DNA of 41,521 bases, from positions 1 through 41,521 of the forward strand of contig VMRY01000058.1 of the NCBI GenBank assembly GCA_007713595.1, in the 5' to 3' direction. Source of the DNA: Sedimenticola thiotaurini (GTDB taxonomy: Bacteria > Pseudomonadota > Gammaproteobacteria > Chromatiales > Chromatiaceae). The notes beneath the pieces are model-generated. The model did not search any database, was not told the DNA's origin, and was given only the letters and a program-made list of their open reading frames with translations. How positions within the stretch are numbered: position 1 is the stretch's first letter; each line of letters opens with the position of its first letter. The position numbers and the translations under genes were made by a program. Shown here piece after piece: positions 16,334 through 24,687 of this stretch.

Positions 16334-16507
16334 ATGGCAACAAATCCACCGAAAGGTGACGGGCATCGCAACGGAGCAGTGAAAGGCCGCTCCCAAACGA
16401 AAACCCTGTCAGGACACTACGTGAAACGCGACGCGGATACGGGGCGTTTCATGGATGTGAAGACTTCGTCCAAGACGCCGTTCAAAGGCGTTCGTAAAGA
16501 AAAGTGA
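16334..16507 (+). CDS. Small basic protein, first gene of the ubiquitin-like operon
   Basis: 57 residues, basic and rich in Gly, Lys and Arg, with a GHYVKRDADTGRFMDVK segment and a PFKGVRKEK end. The start has AAAGGAG seven bases upstream. Small proteins of this look, ending in FKGVRKEK, recur on plasmids; I know of no function. It is the first gene of the operon controlled by the four-operator region and stops 10 bases before the ubiquitin-like gene, whose ribosome site overlaps its stop codon. It may be a partner or a conjugation target; that is inference. Confidence 0.75.
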   Translation: MATNPPKGDGHRNGAVKGRSQTKTLSGHYVKRDADTGRFMDVKTSSKTPFKGVRKEK

Positions 16508-16517
16508 GGGAATTGAA

Positions 16518-16766
16518 ATGAGTAGTGAAAAATCAAAACGTCCCGAGTTATTCATCGACAATCAGCGCTTTGACTGGAACGAGGGGATCATCACCGGCGC
16601 AGAACTGAGAGAGTTGGGTTCATTACCGGACGATGTAGAAATCTTCTGGAAGGTTCCGGATCAACCTGACGTGCCGGTTGAAAATGACACGATCATCGAC
16701 CTAACCGAGCATCCAGGTCCGGACCGTTTTTCAACCCAGTCCGTTGGCTCACAAGCTGGCGCATAA
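16518..16766 (+). CDS. Ubiquitin-like protein (single multiubiquitin-type domain)
   Basis: 82 residues. The pattern LFIDNQRFDWNEGIITGAEL and then VEIFWKV...VENDTIIDL fits the beta-grasp multiubiquitin family that accompanies bacterial E1/E2/JAB operons. Only one domain is present, where relatives often carry two or three. It ends SQAGA, so a Gly is followed by one extra residue; JAB cleavage after Gly could expose a conjugatable C-terminus. GAGGG eight bases before the ATG gives a firm start. It is followed directly by the E2 gene. Confidence 0.82.
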   Translation: MSSEKSKRPELFIDNQRFDWNEGIITGAELRELGSLPDDVEIFWKVPDQPDVPVENDTIIDLTEHPGPDRFSTQSVGSQAGA

Positions 16767-16770
16767 AGAT

Positions 16771-17175
16771 ATGCCTTTACTGCTGGACGAAGATTACAAG
16801 GAGTTAGAAGCGCAAGGCTTTTCGTACACCGAGGATGAAGCCCAGCGTTTTCTGGTACTGCTTAACTACAAGCTGCCGAAAGGCATTTACGATCACGAAG
16901 TGTGTGATGTACTGGTAGTCATTCCCAGTAATTACCCGCAAGCAGGTAATGACATGCTCTGGACAAATCCCCGGCTATCCCGCCTGGATGGAAAGCTGAT
17001 CCCCGCCACCAACAATGTGGGTGGTGGGGACAACAGAATTTATCAGGGAAAGGAGTTTTGCCGCTGGTCTCGGCACTGGAATCAGGGTAAATCTGTCTGG
17101 AGACCTGGTACAGATGGTATTGAAACAATTTTGCGGAGAATTGACTGGGCATTCCGGAGGCCCGATGCACAATGA
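16771..17175 (+). CDS. E2-like ubiquitin-conjugating protein (prokaryotic E2 family E)
   Basis: 134 residues from the ATG at 16771, four bases after the ubiquitin-like stop; a TTG at 16744 inside the preceding gene would add nine residues but has no ribosome site. The pattern LPKGIYDHEVCDVLVVIPSN, PRLSRLDGKLIP, CRWSRHW and WRPGTDGIETIL is that of Prok-E2_E proteins. Two Cys are present, one in the HEVCD strand and one in EFCRWSRHW; the latter is the better candidate for thioester formation, but this is not certain. It overlaps the E1 gene by 4 bases. Confidence 0.85.
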   Translation: MPLLLDEDYKELEAQGFSYTEDEAQRFLVLLNYKLPKGIYDHEVCDVLVVIPSNYPQAGNDMLWTNPRLSRLDGKLIPATNNVGGGDNRIYQGKEFCRWSRHWNQGKSVWRPGTDGIETILRRIDWAFRRPDAQ

Positions 17176-18620
17176 ATGCAGCAAGATTGACGTTACTTGG
17201 TTCCCAGCATGATGAGCTTGTAAATTATCTGGAGGCACATCCGGAAGGAAACGAAAGAGCTGCCATAGTGTTGTTCCGCAGGCTTCATATCAGTGTGGAT
17301 GGCTTGCCGGACTCGGACCGCTATATTGCCCAGGACGTGATACCTTTTGATGAAGCGTGGATCAATAGTAGCTCCCCTACTCATTTTGATTTCAAACTAG
17401 CTCCATTAAGAGAGATATTCCGGAGGTGTGAGGAAGAAAAGCTTGTTTTTGGCTTTATCCATAATCATCCCGAGGGGCCGGATGAGTTTTCAATCAAGGA
17501 TGACGAAAACGAAATCACCCTGTTAAGAGCGATTAGCAACCGGAATGGAAAAGACATTACTTTCGTAGCAATGCTTTGGGCTAACAATGTATGGAAAGCC
17601 CGAGTCAGAGCAGCAGCTATGCCTGAGAATACCGTACCCGTCAGGCACACTCTTGTCACGACTGACCCGCTAAAAATCTATGGCTACAAGGAAAGCAGCG
17701 AAGACCACTCTGAAACCCACAAGCGGGGAGCCGCTGCATTCGGCCAGCCTTTTGTAGACATGCTGCAATCCTTGCGTGTCGGCGTGGTCGGCACAGGAGG
17801 AACAGGCAGCCCATTTGCCACGTTGGGAGCACGAGCAGGTATTAGCGAGCTGGTGCTGATAGATGACGATGATCTGGCATTGAGCAATCTCAACCGCGTG
17901 AGAGGTCTGAAAAGAGGCGATGTCGGCGATAAAAAAGCCCGCAAACTAAAAGATTTTATTGATGATATTGGTGTGTCAGTGAAGGTCGGAGTTTGCGAGT
18001 CAAAGATTGATTCGGACCCGAACGCGCTAGATGCCCTGGCCAGTTGTGATGTGGTCGTGGGCTGTACGGATGACTTTATTGGCAGGGACGTGATGAATAT
18101 TGCCCTCTATGCCTATGCCCAGCTATATATCGACCTCGGTCTTGGCGGACGTGTTATGGATGACAAGACGGGTCAACCTGGACTTCGTTATCATTTTGGT
18201 CGGATCAGTACCATTCTGCCGGAAAGCGGGGAGTGTCTTTTTTGCCAGGGTGTGATTCATGAAAAGTGGATACAAACCCAACTTCTCAAACGTGAAAACC
18301 CCAACATAACCAAAGAAGAGCTAAAGGAAAGATATCTTGAAGATGGCGGCGAGGAAGCGCCCGGTGTAGGACCTTTTACCAGCGCCACAGCAGATTTTGC
18401 ATTGGCAACGCTGTTTGATCTGATTAAACCGTATCGGCGTTATCCTCCTGTACTTCGAAAAGACATGATTCAAGTCGATTTTGTGAATATGGAATTTAGA
18501 AGCCGCCAGACCAAATCTGATAATGAATGCCCGTATTGTAGGCATCGCAAATTTTTATTAATGAAAGAGACTTACAGGCTGAAACGGCCTGTATTGGGAA
18601 AACGTGATGAATATGTTTAA
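17172..18620 (+). CDS. JAB-E1 fusion: deubiquitinase-like plus ThiF-type activating enzyme
   Basis: 482 residues. The N-terminal JAB/JAMM domain has E28 and FIHNHPEGPDEFSIKD (H97, H99, S107, D110), the zinc-protease signature. A ThiF/E1 adenylation domain follows: GVVGTGGTGS (glycines 207-212), LVLIDDDDLALSNLNR (228-242) and GCTDD. CLFC (C355, C358) and CPYC (C453, C456) make a structural zinc site. It would process the ubiquitin-like protein, adenylate it and pass it to the E2. ATGA overlap with the E2 gene. No separate E3 is seen. Confidence 0.92.
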   Translation: MNAARLTLLGSQHDELVNYLEAHPEGNERAAIVLFRRLHISVDGLPDSDRYIAQDVIPFDEAWINSSSPTHFDFKLAPLREIFRRCEEEKLVFGFIHNHPEGPDEFSIKDDENEITLLRAISNRNGKDITFVAMLWANNVWKARVRAAAMPENTVPVRHTLVTTDPLKIYGYKESSEDHSETHKRGAAAFGQPFVDMLQSLRVGVVGTGGTGSPFATLGARAGISELVLIDDDDLALSNLNRVRGLKRGDVGDKKARKLKDFIDDIGVSVKVGVCESKIDSDPNALDALASCDVVVGCTDDFIGRDVMNIALYAYAQLYIDLGLGGRVMDDKTGQPGLRYHFGRISTILPESGECLFCQGVIHEKWIQTQLLKRENPNITKEELKERYLEDGGEEAPGVGPFTSATADFALATLFDLIKPYRRYPPVLRKDMIQVDFVNMEFRSRQTKSDNECPYCRHRKFLLMKETYRLKRPVLGKRDEYV

Positions 18621-19023
18621 TAAAATAATTAGCTGGTTGAAGGGACTATTACGGTCAGCGGAAACCGAGTTCGCACCCAAGAGATCATTACCGCCCGTCC
18701 ATTTTGCTCGCATAACTTCAGTGCAAAAACCGCCAAAGAATGAAGAAATCGAGGAAAGAACGCTTTACTACGTTGCCCCTTCCGGAAAGCCGAAGTGGAG
18801 CTTATTTCAGTGCCCGTGCGGATGTGGAAGCGTAGTCACCTTATCGCTACAGGCTGTTCATACCCCCCAGTGGAGACTGACAAAATCTGTTTCCGGACAC
18901 CCGACACTGCACCCTTCTGTGTGGCGTGATAAAGGATGTTTAAGTCATTTCTGGGTAAAGGAAGGCCGTGTATTCTGGTGCCCGGATACCGGCACTCATC
19001 CGGATTTGAGGAGGTTTAACTAG
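18607..19023 (+). CDS. DUF6527-like zinc-binding protein ending the ubiquitin-like operon
   Basis: About 138 residues; the ATG at 18607 overlaps the end of the E1 gene (a GTG at 18604 is also possible). A C-terminal core with FQCPCGCG, then SVWRDKGCLSHFWVKEGRVFWC, has the Cys/His pattern of DUF6527 proteins, which commonly end ubiquitin-like E1/E2/JAB operons. The N-terminal 20 residues are amphipathic or hydrophobic (FNKIISWLKGLL) and may attach to a membrane. Biochemical role unknown. The stop codon lies inside an inverted repeat. Confidence 0.8.
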   Translation: MNMFNKIISWLKGLLRSAETEFAPKRSLPPVHFARITSVQKPPKNEEIEERTLYYVAPSGKPKWSLFQCPCGCGSVVTLSLQAVHTPQWRLTKSVSGHPTLHPSVWRDKGCLSHFWVKEGRVFWCPDTGTHPDLRRFN

Positions 19024-19043
19024 TCAGGTCAACCTAGTTAAAC
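19014..19043. repeat. Perfect inverted repeat over the operon's stop codon
   Basis: GTTTAACTAG (19014-19023) and CTAGTTAAAC (19034-19043), 10-nt loop. The left arm contains the last codon and TAG stop of the DUF6527-like gene. There is no T-run, so it is either a weak terminator or a protein site. The next 285 bases (19044-19328) show no gene I can support. Confidence 0.55.
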
Positions 19044-19328
19044 TATGGCCTTGTGCACAAAGGTAAATTTATCAAATTAAATCCCGCCCCAGCCCCTTTG
19101 CTAGAATATTGGTGAACATCGGCTTTCTGCTGCGATATCTACCTAGGCTTGCTCACTTCAGCTTTGGGTCGATTTATGCCTATCGCTGGAAGAATCCAGT
19201 GGCAGCTTCATGTCGAAACCCTCCGAAGACACCTGCCATCCAGAAGCAGACGCTCCAACCAATACTTGGCTTGACCATAAAAATATTAAACCATCTCCTT
19301 TTCTTCGAGTCGCCATTACTTCGAATTG

Positions 19329-22298
19329 CTACTTGTCCAGCGATGCCCCAGCCAAACCCCAGGGCGATTCATGCAACCATCTCTCGACCTCGCTGGCGGG
19401 CATTGGACGACCCATATAGTAGCCCTGGCCTGCATCACAGCCGAGCGCCTTGAGCTGCGCCCACACGGCTTCGTCCTCCACGCCCTCTGCCACCACGGTG
19501 AGCGCCATATCGTGTGCCAGGGTGATGGTGGAGCGCACAATACTCGCCGAATCGGCGTCATCCAGCATGTCGGCGACAAACGACCTGTCTATTTTGATGG
19601 TAGCTACCGGTAGCTTCTTAAGATAACTCAGCGACGAGTAACCGGTACCGAAGTCGTCAATGTAGAGCGGCATACCAAGATCGCTTAAGCGTGACAGGAT
19701 CTCCAGCGCACCCACAGGATCTGCCATGACCGCGCTTTCGGTGATCTCCAGTTCAAGCATCCCTTTCTCCATATTACAAGCCGCGCACATCTCCTGGATC
19801 TTATCCAGCAGGCGTGGATCCTGGAGGTTGATGGCGGAGAGATTGACCGCAATCGGTAGATGGATGCCAGCCTGCCGGAGCGTGGTTAACTGGCGTAGCG
19901 CGGATGCCAATACCCAGTCCGTGATAGCCCGGATCATGCCGGTACGCTCCGCCAGCGCAATGAACTCATCAGGAGGAATCATGCCATGGGTTGGGTGTGA
20001 CCAACGCGCCAGGGCTTCGAAGCCATTGACGTGGCCGGACCGCATGGAGATCTTTGGCTGGTAATACAACTCCAGCGCATTATCTTGCAATGCCCGGTTC
20101 AGGTCGGAGGCCAGTGCCAGATGACGTTTCTTGTCAACATCCTGCTCGGGCGAGTAAAAGGCGTAACCGTTTCCGGACAGCTTGGCCAGCTGCATCGCCA
20201 AATTCGCGCGACGTATGATCTGTTCCCCGTCGGTTCCGTGCTCAGGAAACAGGACGATGCCTACATTCGCCCTGACAACCAGCGAGAAATCATTTACGCT
20301 GAAGGGTTGATTCAAAAGCGCCAGGATACGGAGTACTGTCTGCTCGGCGTGATCGGCATCCGATTCCGGTAACAGCAATGCAAATTCATCGCCGCGCATA
20401 CGGGCAACGAATTCGCCCTTTTCCGTTTCTTGCGCTATACGTTGCGCCGACACCTGCATCACTTTATTGCCGGCCTCAAAACCCAGAGTATCATTGATGT
20501 CACGCAATCTCTCCAGATCAAACAACAACAGGGCGAGACTGTGATTCCGCGAGTGCACGCCAGTGATGGCGTCATCCAGATGCTCTTCTAAAGAAGCGTG
20601 ATTGGGCAGGCCGGTCAATGCATCGAAGTACGCCATACGCTGGATCGTCGCCTGCGCCGCATCGTGCTTGATGCGGGTGCGCAGGGTGGCGATACCATAG
20701 GCCAGGTCTTCCGCCATTTCCGACAGGAGTTCGATCTCAGCGGCATCAAATGCGCCGTCGTCTTCCGCATAAATGGTAATAGCGCCCATCACTTCCTGAT
20801 CCACCTGCAAGGGCAGCGACAAGGCCGACTCGATTCCCTGCTCACGGGCCGCCGTATGCCATGCCTGGTATCGTGGATCACTCTGGAGCCCATGCGCCAC
20901 GCAGTGCCTGCCGGTTCGGATCGCTGTACCGGTGGGGCCATTGCCCTGTTCTGTTTCGTCCCAGGTGATGTGGAGTGTGTCGAGGAATGCCTTATCGGTA
21001 CCGGCCTGCGCCACCGGCCGTACCGTCTTTTCCGCGTCATGTTCCGCGAAACCGACCCAGGCCATGCGATAGCCGCCGAGTTCCACCGCTACACTGCACA
21101 TCTTTTGCAGTAAGGATGACTCATCAGCAGCCCTCACCAGCGTGCGGTTACCGGCGCTCAGAGTACGCAACGCAAGGTTGGTACGTTGCAGTTCCTTGTC
21201 ATGAGTTTCGGCTTCATCTCGCTGCCGTTGCAGCGAAACGGCCATCTGATCAAAGGATTGTGCCAGTTGTCCGAACTCATCCTGCGTCCTCTGCAATGCG
21301 GTTCTGGCGCTGAGATCGCCATTGCCGAGGCGTTCGCTGGTACGTGCGAGAATCCTGAGCGGATGCAGGACAAAGGTGTTACTGCCCTTCCATGCCACGG
21401 TGGTCACCACCACCACAATCAGAAACAGCAAAAGCAAATCACGTTTAAAACGCGCGTCAAGATCAGCATAGGCGACGTCACGTGGAATACCGACACTGAC
21501 ATAGGCGCTGTCTGAACCCGCCTGGTGCAGGGGCGTGAAGGCATAAAGCCGGTGAATACCCTCCGGATCGATCGATTCATCGGTGCCTTCCATGCCGCGT
21601 TCGAGGATCATCCGGACGAACGGCGTATTCCGGATCGTCTTGCCGAACCATTTTTCCGGATCGGGCTGATGCGCCAGCACCGTACCATTTCCATCCAGAA
21701 TGGTGATGGTCGTACCTTGCGGGAGCGGAATATCGGTCAACTTGCGACTCAACCAGGCAAGATCGAGCGCGGCGAAGACCACCCCATCGACACGGCCATG
21801 ATCATCGCGTAGCGGGTAACCGAAATTGATAGCGCTCTTACCGGTGATACGTCCGACCTGGTAGCCACCGATGGCAAAGTCACCGGTCTCCATGGCGCGG
21901 CGAAAATAGTCCCGATCCTCGATTCGAACCGGTGTCGGCATGGGTAAACCGCTGCAACGCATCAGGCCATCACGGCCACTGACGCCGAAGTTGGCATAAT
22001 AAGGATATTGCACGAGAAGGTTGGCAAATTCGCGGTTACAGACGGGCCCTGCATCCGGTACACGCACACTCGGCAACTGCGCCAAACCAGGCAATAACTG
22101 CCGCGCCCCAGCGATGAGCTCCCGTTGCTCCAGCAGAATCAGACGGGCCAGCCTCAGCGCGACGCTCTGCATATGCAGGGTCTCTTGCTTGCGCGCCTCG
22201 AGAGCGTTATGCAGCAACAGCCCAAAGACCGGCACGATGATCAGCATGAGCAGAAACAACAGTCGCACTCGAAGACTGGAAAGCAGGTTCTTTGGCAT
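19329..22298 (-). CDS. Membrane c-di-GMP enzyme: CACHE-HAMP-GAF-GGDEF-EAL
   Basis: 989 residues. Domains in order: membrane segment (about 11-30), periplasmic double-CACHE sensor (about 40-275), second membrane segment (287-303), HAMP (305-357), GAF (375-540), GGDEF (552-720), EAL (735-975). The EAL catalytic set is intact: E761-A-L, N819, E851, D881-D882, K902, E938. The GGDEF loop reads RGDEF (635-639) and the metal strand FDLERLRDIND has Glu for the second Asp, so cyclase activity is doubtful. Most likely a c-di-GMP phosphodiesterase controlling surface or biofilm behaviour. Monocistronic, cargo-type gene. Confidence 0.92.
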   Translation of the reverse strand: MPKNLLSSLRVRLLFLLMLIIVPVFGLLLHNALEARKQETLHMQSVALRLARLILLEQRELIAGARQLLPGLAQLPSVRVPDAGPVCNREFANLLVQYPYYANFGVSGRDGLMRCSGLPMPTPVRIEDRDYFRRAMETGDFAIGGYQVGRITGKSAINFGYPLRDDHGRVDGVVFAALDLAWLSRKLTDIPLPQGTTITILDGNGTVLAHQPDPEKWFGKTIRNTPFVRMILERGMEGTDESIDPEGIHRLYAFTPLHQAGSDSAYVSVGIPRDVAYADLDARFKRDLLLLFLIVVVVTTVAWKGSNTFVLHPLRILARTSERLGNGDLSARTALQRTQDEFGQLAQSFDQMAVSLQRQRDEAETHDKELQRTNLALRTLSAGNRTLVRAADESSLLQKMCSVAVELGGYRMAWVGFAEHDAEKTVRPVAQAGTDKAFLDTLHITWDETEQGNGPTGTAIRTGRHCVAHGLQSDPRYQAWHTAAREQGIESALSLPLQVDQEVMGAITIYAEDDGAFDAAEIELLSEMAEDLAYGIATLRTRIKHDAAQATIQRMAYFDALTGLPNHASLEEHLDDAITGVHSRNHSLALLLFDLERLRDINDTLGFEAGNKVMQVSAQRIAQETEKGEFVARMRGDEFALLLPESDADHAEQTVLRILALLNQPFSVNDFSLVVRANVGIVLFPEHGTDGEQIIRRANLAMQLAKLSGNGYAFYSPEQDVDKKRHLALASDLNRALQDNALELYYQPKISMRSGHVNGFEALARWSHPTHGMIPPDEFIALAERTGMIRAITDWVLASALRQLTTLRQAGIHLPIAVNLSAINLQDPRLLDKIQEMCAACNMEKGMLELEITESAVMADPVGALEILSRLSDLGMPLYIDDFGTGYSSLSYLKKLPVATIKIDRSFVADMLDDADSASIVRSTITLAHDMALTVVAEGVEDEAVWAQLKALGCDAGQGYYMGRPMPASEVERWLHESPWGLAGASLDK

Positions 22299-22459
22299 AA
22301 AAATACCTGATTATCCCTGAGGCTCAGCTATTATGCCGCTGGGCACAAATATCGTAAAATATCGCCAAAATTTCTATATTAAGCTCTATGTAGGTTCTAT
22401 GTTTAGGGATAATTTTGGAGTAAGGCATCCCGCTCATAGAAGCAAATTCCTTAATATTC

Positions 22460-22627
22460 TTGAGTTTATCAGCCGTCAACCTTGTTGAACAGCCACAGCC
22501 ACAAGACGAGCGTCCGCTTCATGCCCTGAGTCACTCTGTCAAGACATTTCTATCGGTTCTGGAGAGCAAAGGAGCTTCGATCCATGGCCGCTTTGGTCGC
22601 AACAGAAACATTAGAGTGGACCGCTAA
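22460..22627 (+). other. Possible small ORF or gene remnant in the 478-base gap
   Basis: From TTG at 22460 the frame reads LSAVNLVEQPQPQ, then LHALSHSVKTFLSVLESKG and ends RNRNIRVDR*. It is open back to 22424. The LHALSHSVKTFLSVL helix looks coding, but no ribosome site precedes the TTG, so it is probably the tail of a lost gene. The left part of the gap (22299-22420) is AT-rich leader of the GGDEF-EAL gene with nothing definite. Confidence 0.3.
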
Positions 22628-22712
22628 GCGCATTTAACATAAAATAGATTATGCGCAATAAGTTATTGATAGTAAAGAAGTTTTAATAATTATACCCCAT
22701 AGACTATTCTAT

Positions 22713-22762
22713 GCCCAAGGCCTCAATAAATCCCGCATAGGCGGGATTTATTGAGCATGGGC
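22713..22762. terminator. Strong long hairpin downstream of the Fic gene
   Basis: CTCAATAAATCCCGC (22722-22736) pairs perfectly with GCGGGATTTATTGAG (22741-22755) over a 4-nt loop; outer GCCCA/TGGGC arms extend it to 22713-22762. It lies 15 bases after the Fic stop on the minus strand. There is no T-tract, so it may act as a 3'-end stabiliser, a factor-dependent terminator or a recombination structure. Confidence 0.55.
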
Positions 22763-22776
22763 GGCCCTATGACCAT

Positions 22777-24537
22777 CTAATGAGAATTTCCCCGATCCCG
22801 CTCTTGTGCTAGGGGCCGCTCGACTTTCTCCGCATCACCTACCTCATTGACATGCACATAATCACCTACAGCGATCTGATCCAGTAGCTTTTCAACTTGG
22901 TCCGGTGACATTTGGTTAAGTGCGTGTGCAGATACGCTGTTCTCACTCAACTGCAAATAAAGATAGTTCTGATCAAGACGAACCACATCACCGACATAGT
23001 TGACTCCCTGATTAGCCTCCCAAACATCACTGTCCAGCTCTTTGCCAACGGCTTTAAAAAGATTATCTTTCAGCTGGTGACTGGCACTCCCGGTGGCCTG
23101 GTCGTGGCGTTCTTTGAACGCTTCGTGATCCATACTTACGACTCGCCACTCAGAGGGGGCTATGTCCGCCAACAGGTCATTGAACCGAATATCCATATCT
23201 GTCAAACGCTCTAAAGCTGCTTCAATCTGTGAGATATCCGCGCTCTCTAGCGCCTGCATTACCGTCGTGTCATCCGATGGATCGGTATACTCATATATTT
23301 CGGTTATTTTTTCCTCAAGGGATTCAATCTCTTTGTCACTGAATGTATTTGGTGCTAAACCCATTTCTCTATCTCCATGTTGTTTTGAATTTTCACGGTT
23401 CCATCCTGTCGGCAATGTTGATTCAACCTTAGCAAGTTCGTAGCGGGTGCCCCGCCCTACTCCAGTCTGTGTCACTGCCCCTTTTTCCAATAGATCATTC
23501 AAATCACGAAACGCGGTGCCTCTGCCACACTTCGTTATCGACATATATTTTTTGGTGGTCAATCCTCCCTCGAATCCTTTAGTCCCTTCCGCAAATATAC
23601 GCCCAACCGCCTTTAACTGGCGCTCATTGAGCTGACTATGGAATTTGTCGTAGTACCTGGTTTTACCTACAATGAACTCGACTTCATTTTTGGTCAGCTC
23701 TTGTGCCCTACTGACGATACCCACAAAAAAATCCAGCCAGTCGTTGGCATCTAACCCCCCTTTTCCGGAAGCCTCTAAATGCTCATAGTACGCCCTACGC
23801 TCTTGCTCTATGGAGGTTGAAAGACTTGCCAATGCTGGGAAGCGCTCAGCCTGTGAGAGCGCATGATCGACAATGGCCCGCCCTACCCTGCCGTTGCCAT
23901 CTTCGAACGGGTGTATGTGTTCAAAACGAGCGTGTGCGATACCAGCCCGGATAGGTCCGGGTATCTGCTCTACCCCATCTATGGGCGCCGTAGCGTTGTA
24001 CCACTCGATGAATCTCGCCATTTCTGCGGGCACCTGACTGGAGGGCGGTGCCTCGTAATGCACCTGCTCATAACCAATCGCACCGGAGACTACCTGCATG
24101 GGTGATTCATGGCTTCGGTACGCACCACGCAAAGGTGAATGCAATATCCCCTCTTGAACCACCATACTTTGCCAGTTGCATAGCAACTCCTCGGTCAAGG
24201 GATCATTCCAATGCTTTCTAACATCGACCATCAGCGCGGCGACACCTGCCGCCTTGGGATCCCGCGACTGTGTGCCTTTAGGTGCAAATCCCAGATACGC
24301 CTTGATGGAGGATCGGACAGACTCTCTATCAAGCTCCTCGCCTTCAATTGAGCTTGTTTTGATAGCTTCAGATACCAACAGATCCACAATGGTCTCTGCC
24401 TGAGCTTCGCCGGATAAGGCTTCTACACTTCCAATCAGCCGATCTGCCTGGCGCTGAATTTCCTCCACACGAGATTGAAATCGCTCCTCATCAAAGCGAA
24501 AGTCAGGCCAATCTTTATGTTCCCATATCCAAGACAT
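22777..24537 (-). CDS. Fic-family AMPylator with HTH and KfrB-like C-terminal domain
   Basis: 586 residues. The N-terminal DUF4172-type segment carries the inhibitory motif TSSIEG (61-66, S/TxxxEG). The Fic core has HPFEDGNGRVGR (209-220) with catalytic H209. A winged helix follows at about 310-370 (TKKYMSITKCGRGTAFRDLNDL). The last 90 residues (about 490-575: GDVVRLDQNYLYLQL, SVSAHALNQM, IAVGDYVHVNEV) resemble the KfrB domain of plasmid proteins. Fic enzymes transfer AMP to target hydroxyls, with the TSSIEG helix holding back ATP. No ribosome site precedes the ATG, and the -10 box predicts a leaderless message. Confidence 0.9.
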   Translation of the reverse strand: MSWIWEHKDWPDFRFDEERFQSRVEEIQRQADRLIGSVEALSGEAQAETIVDLLVSEAIKTSSIEGEELDRESVRSSIKAYLGFAPKGTQSRDPKAAGVAALMVDVRKHWNDPLTEELLCNWQSMVVQEGILHSPLRGAYRSHESPMQVVSGAIGYEQVHYEAPPSSQVPAEMARFIEWYNATAPIDGVEQIPGPIRAGIAHARFEHIHPFEDGNGRVGRAIVDHALSQAERFPALASLSTSIEQERRAYYEHLEASGKGGLDANDWLDFFVGIVSRAQELTKNEVEFIVGKTRYYDKFHSQLNERQLKAVGRIFAEGTKGFEGGLTTKKYMSITKCGRGTAFRDLNDLLEKGAVTQTGVGRGTRYELAKVESTLPTGWNRENSKQHGDREMGLAPNTFSDKEIESLEEKITEIYEYTDPSDDTTVMQALESADISQIEAALERLTDMDIRFNDLLADIAPSEWRVVSMDHEAFKERHDQATGSASHQLKDNLFKAVGKELDSDVWEANQGVNYVGDVVRLDQNYLYLQLSENSVSAHALNQMSPDQVEKLLDQIAVGDYVHVNEVGDAEKVERPLAQERDRGNSH

Positions 24538-24587
24538 GGAGCGATTATATCAATTTATCGCTCCATATATAAGCTATTATTGGAGCG
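24536..24587 (-). promoter_or_regulatory. Fic promoter with inverted-repeat operator; leaderless start predicted
   Basis: ATGGAGCGAT (24536-24545, covering the start codon on the opposite strand) and ATCGCTCCAT (24557-24566) are perfect inverted arms; a third TGGAGCG lies at 24581-24587. On the minus strand TATAAT occupies 24549-24544, between the two arms, with a weak TTATAT 17 bases upstream. A transcript starting seven bases after this -10 would begin at the A of the Fic ATG (24537). Autoregulation through the Fic winged helix is a reasonable inference. Confidence 0.65.
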
Positions 24588-24687
24588 CAATAATACATGT
24601 TTCATCCCAGATAAAATGGCGCTATCGGTGTTATATTACCTACATTGAGGAATATTCATCCTATAACTCAGAGAACAAGGAGGTCCC

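Noticed and set aside
19210-19419. 69-codon plus-strand frame MSKPSEDTCHPE
   Set aside because: No ribosome site, overlaps the end of the EAL-coding gene, no family resemblance; at most a truncated gene start.
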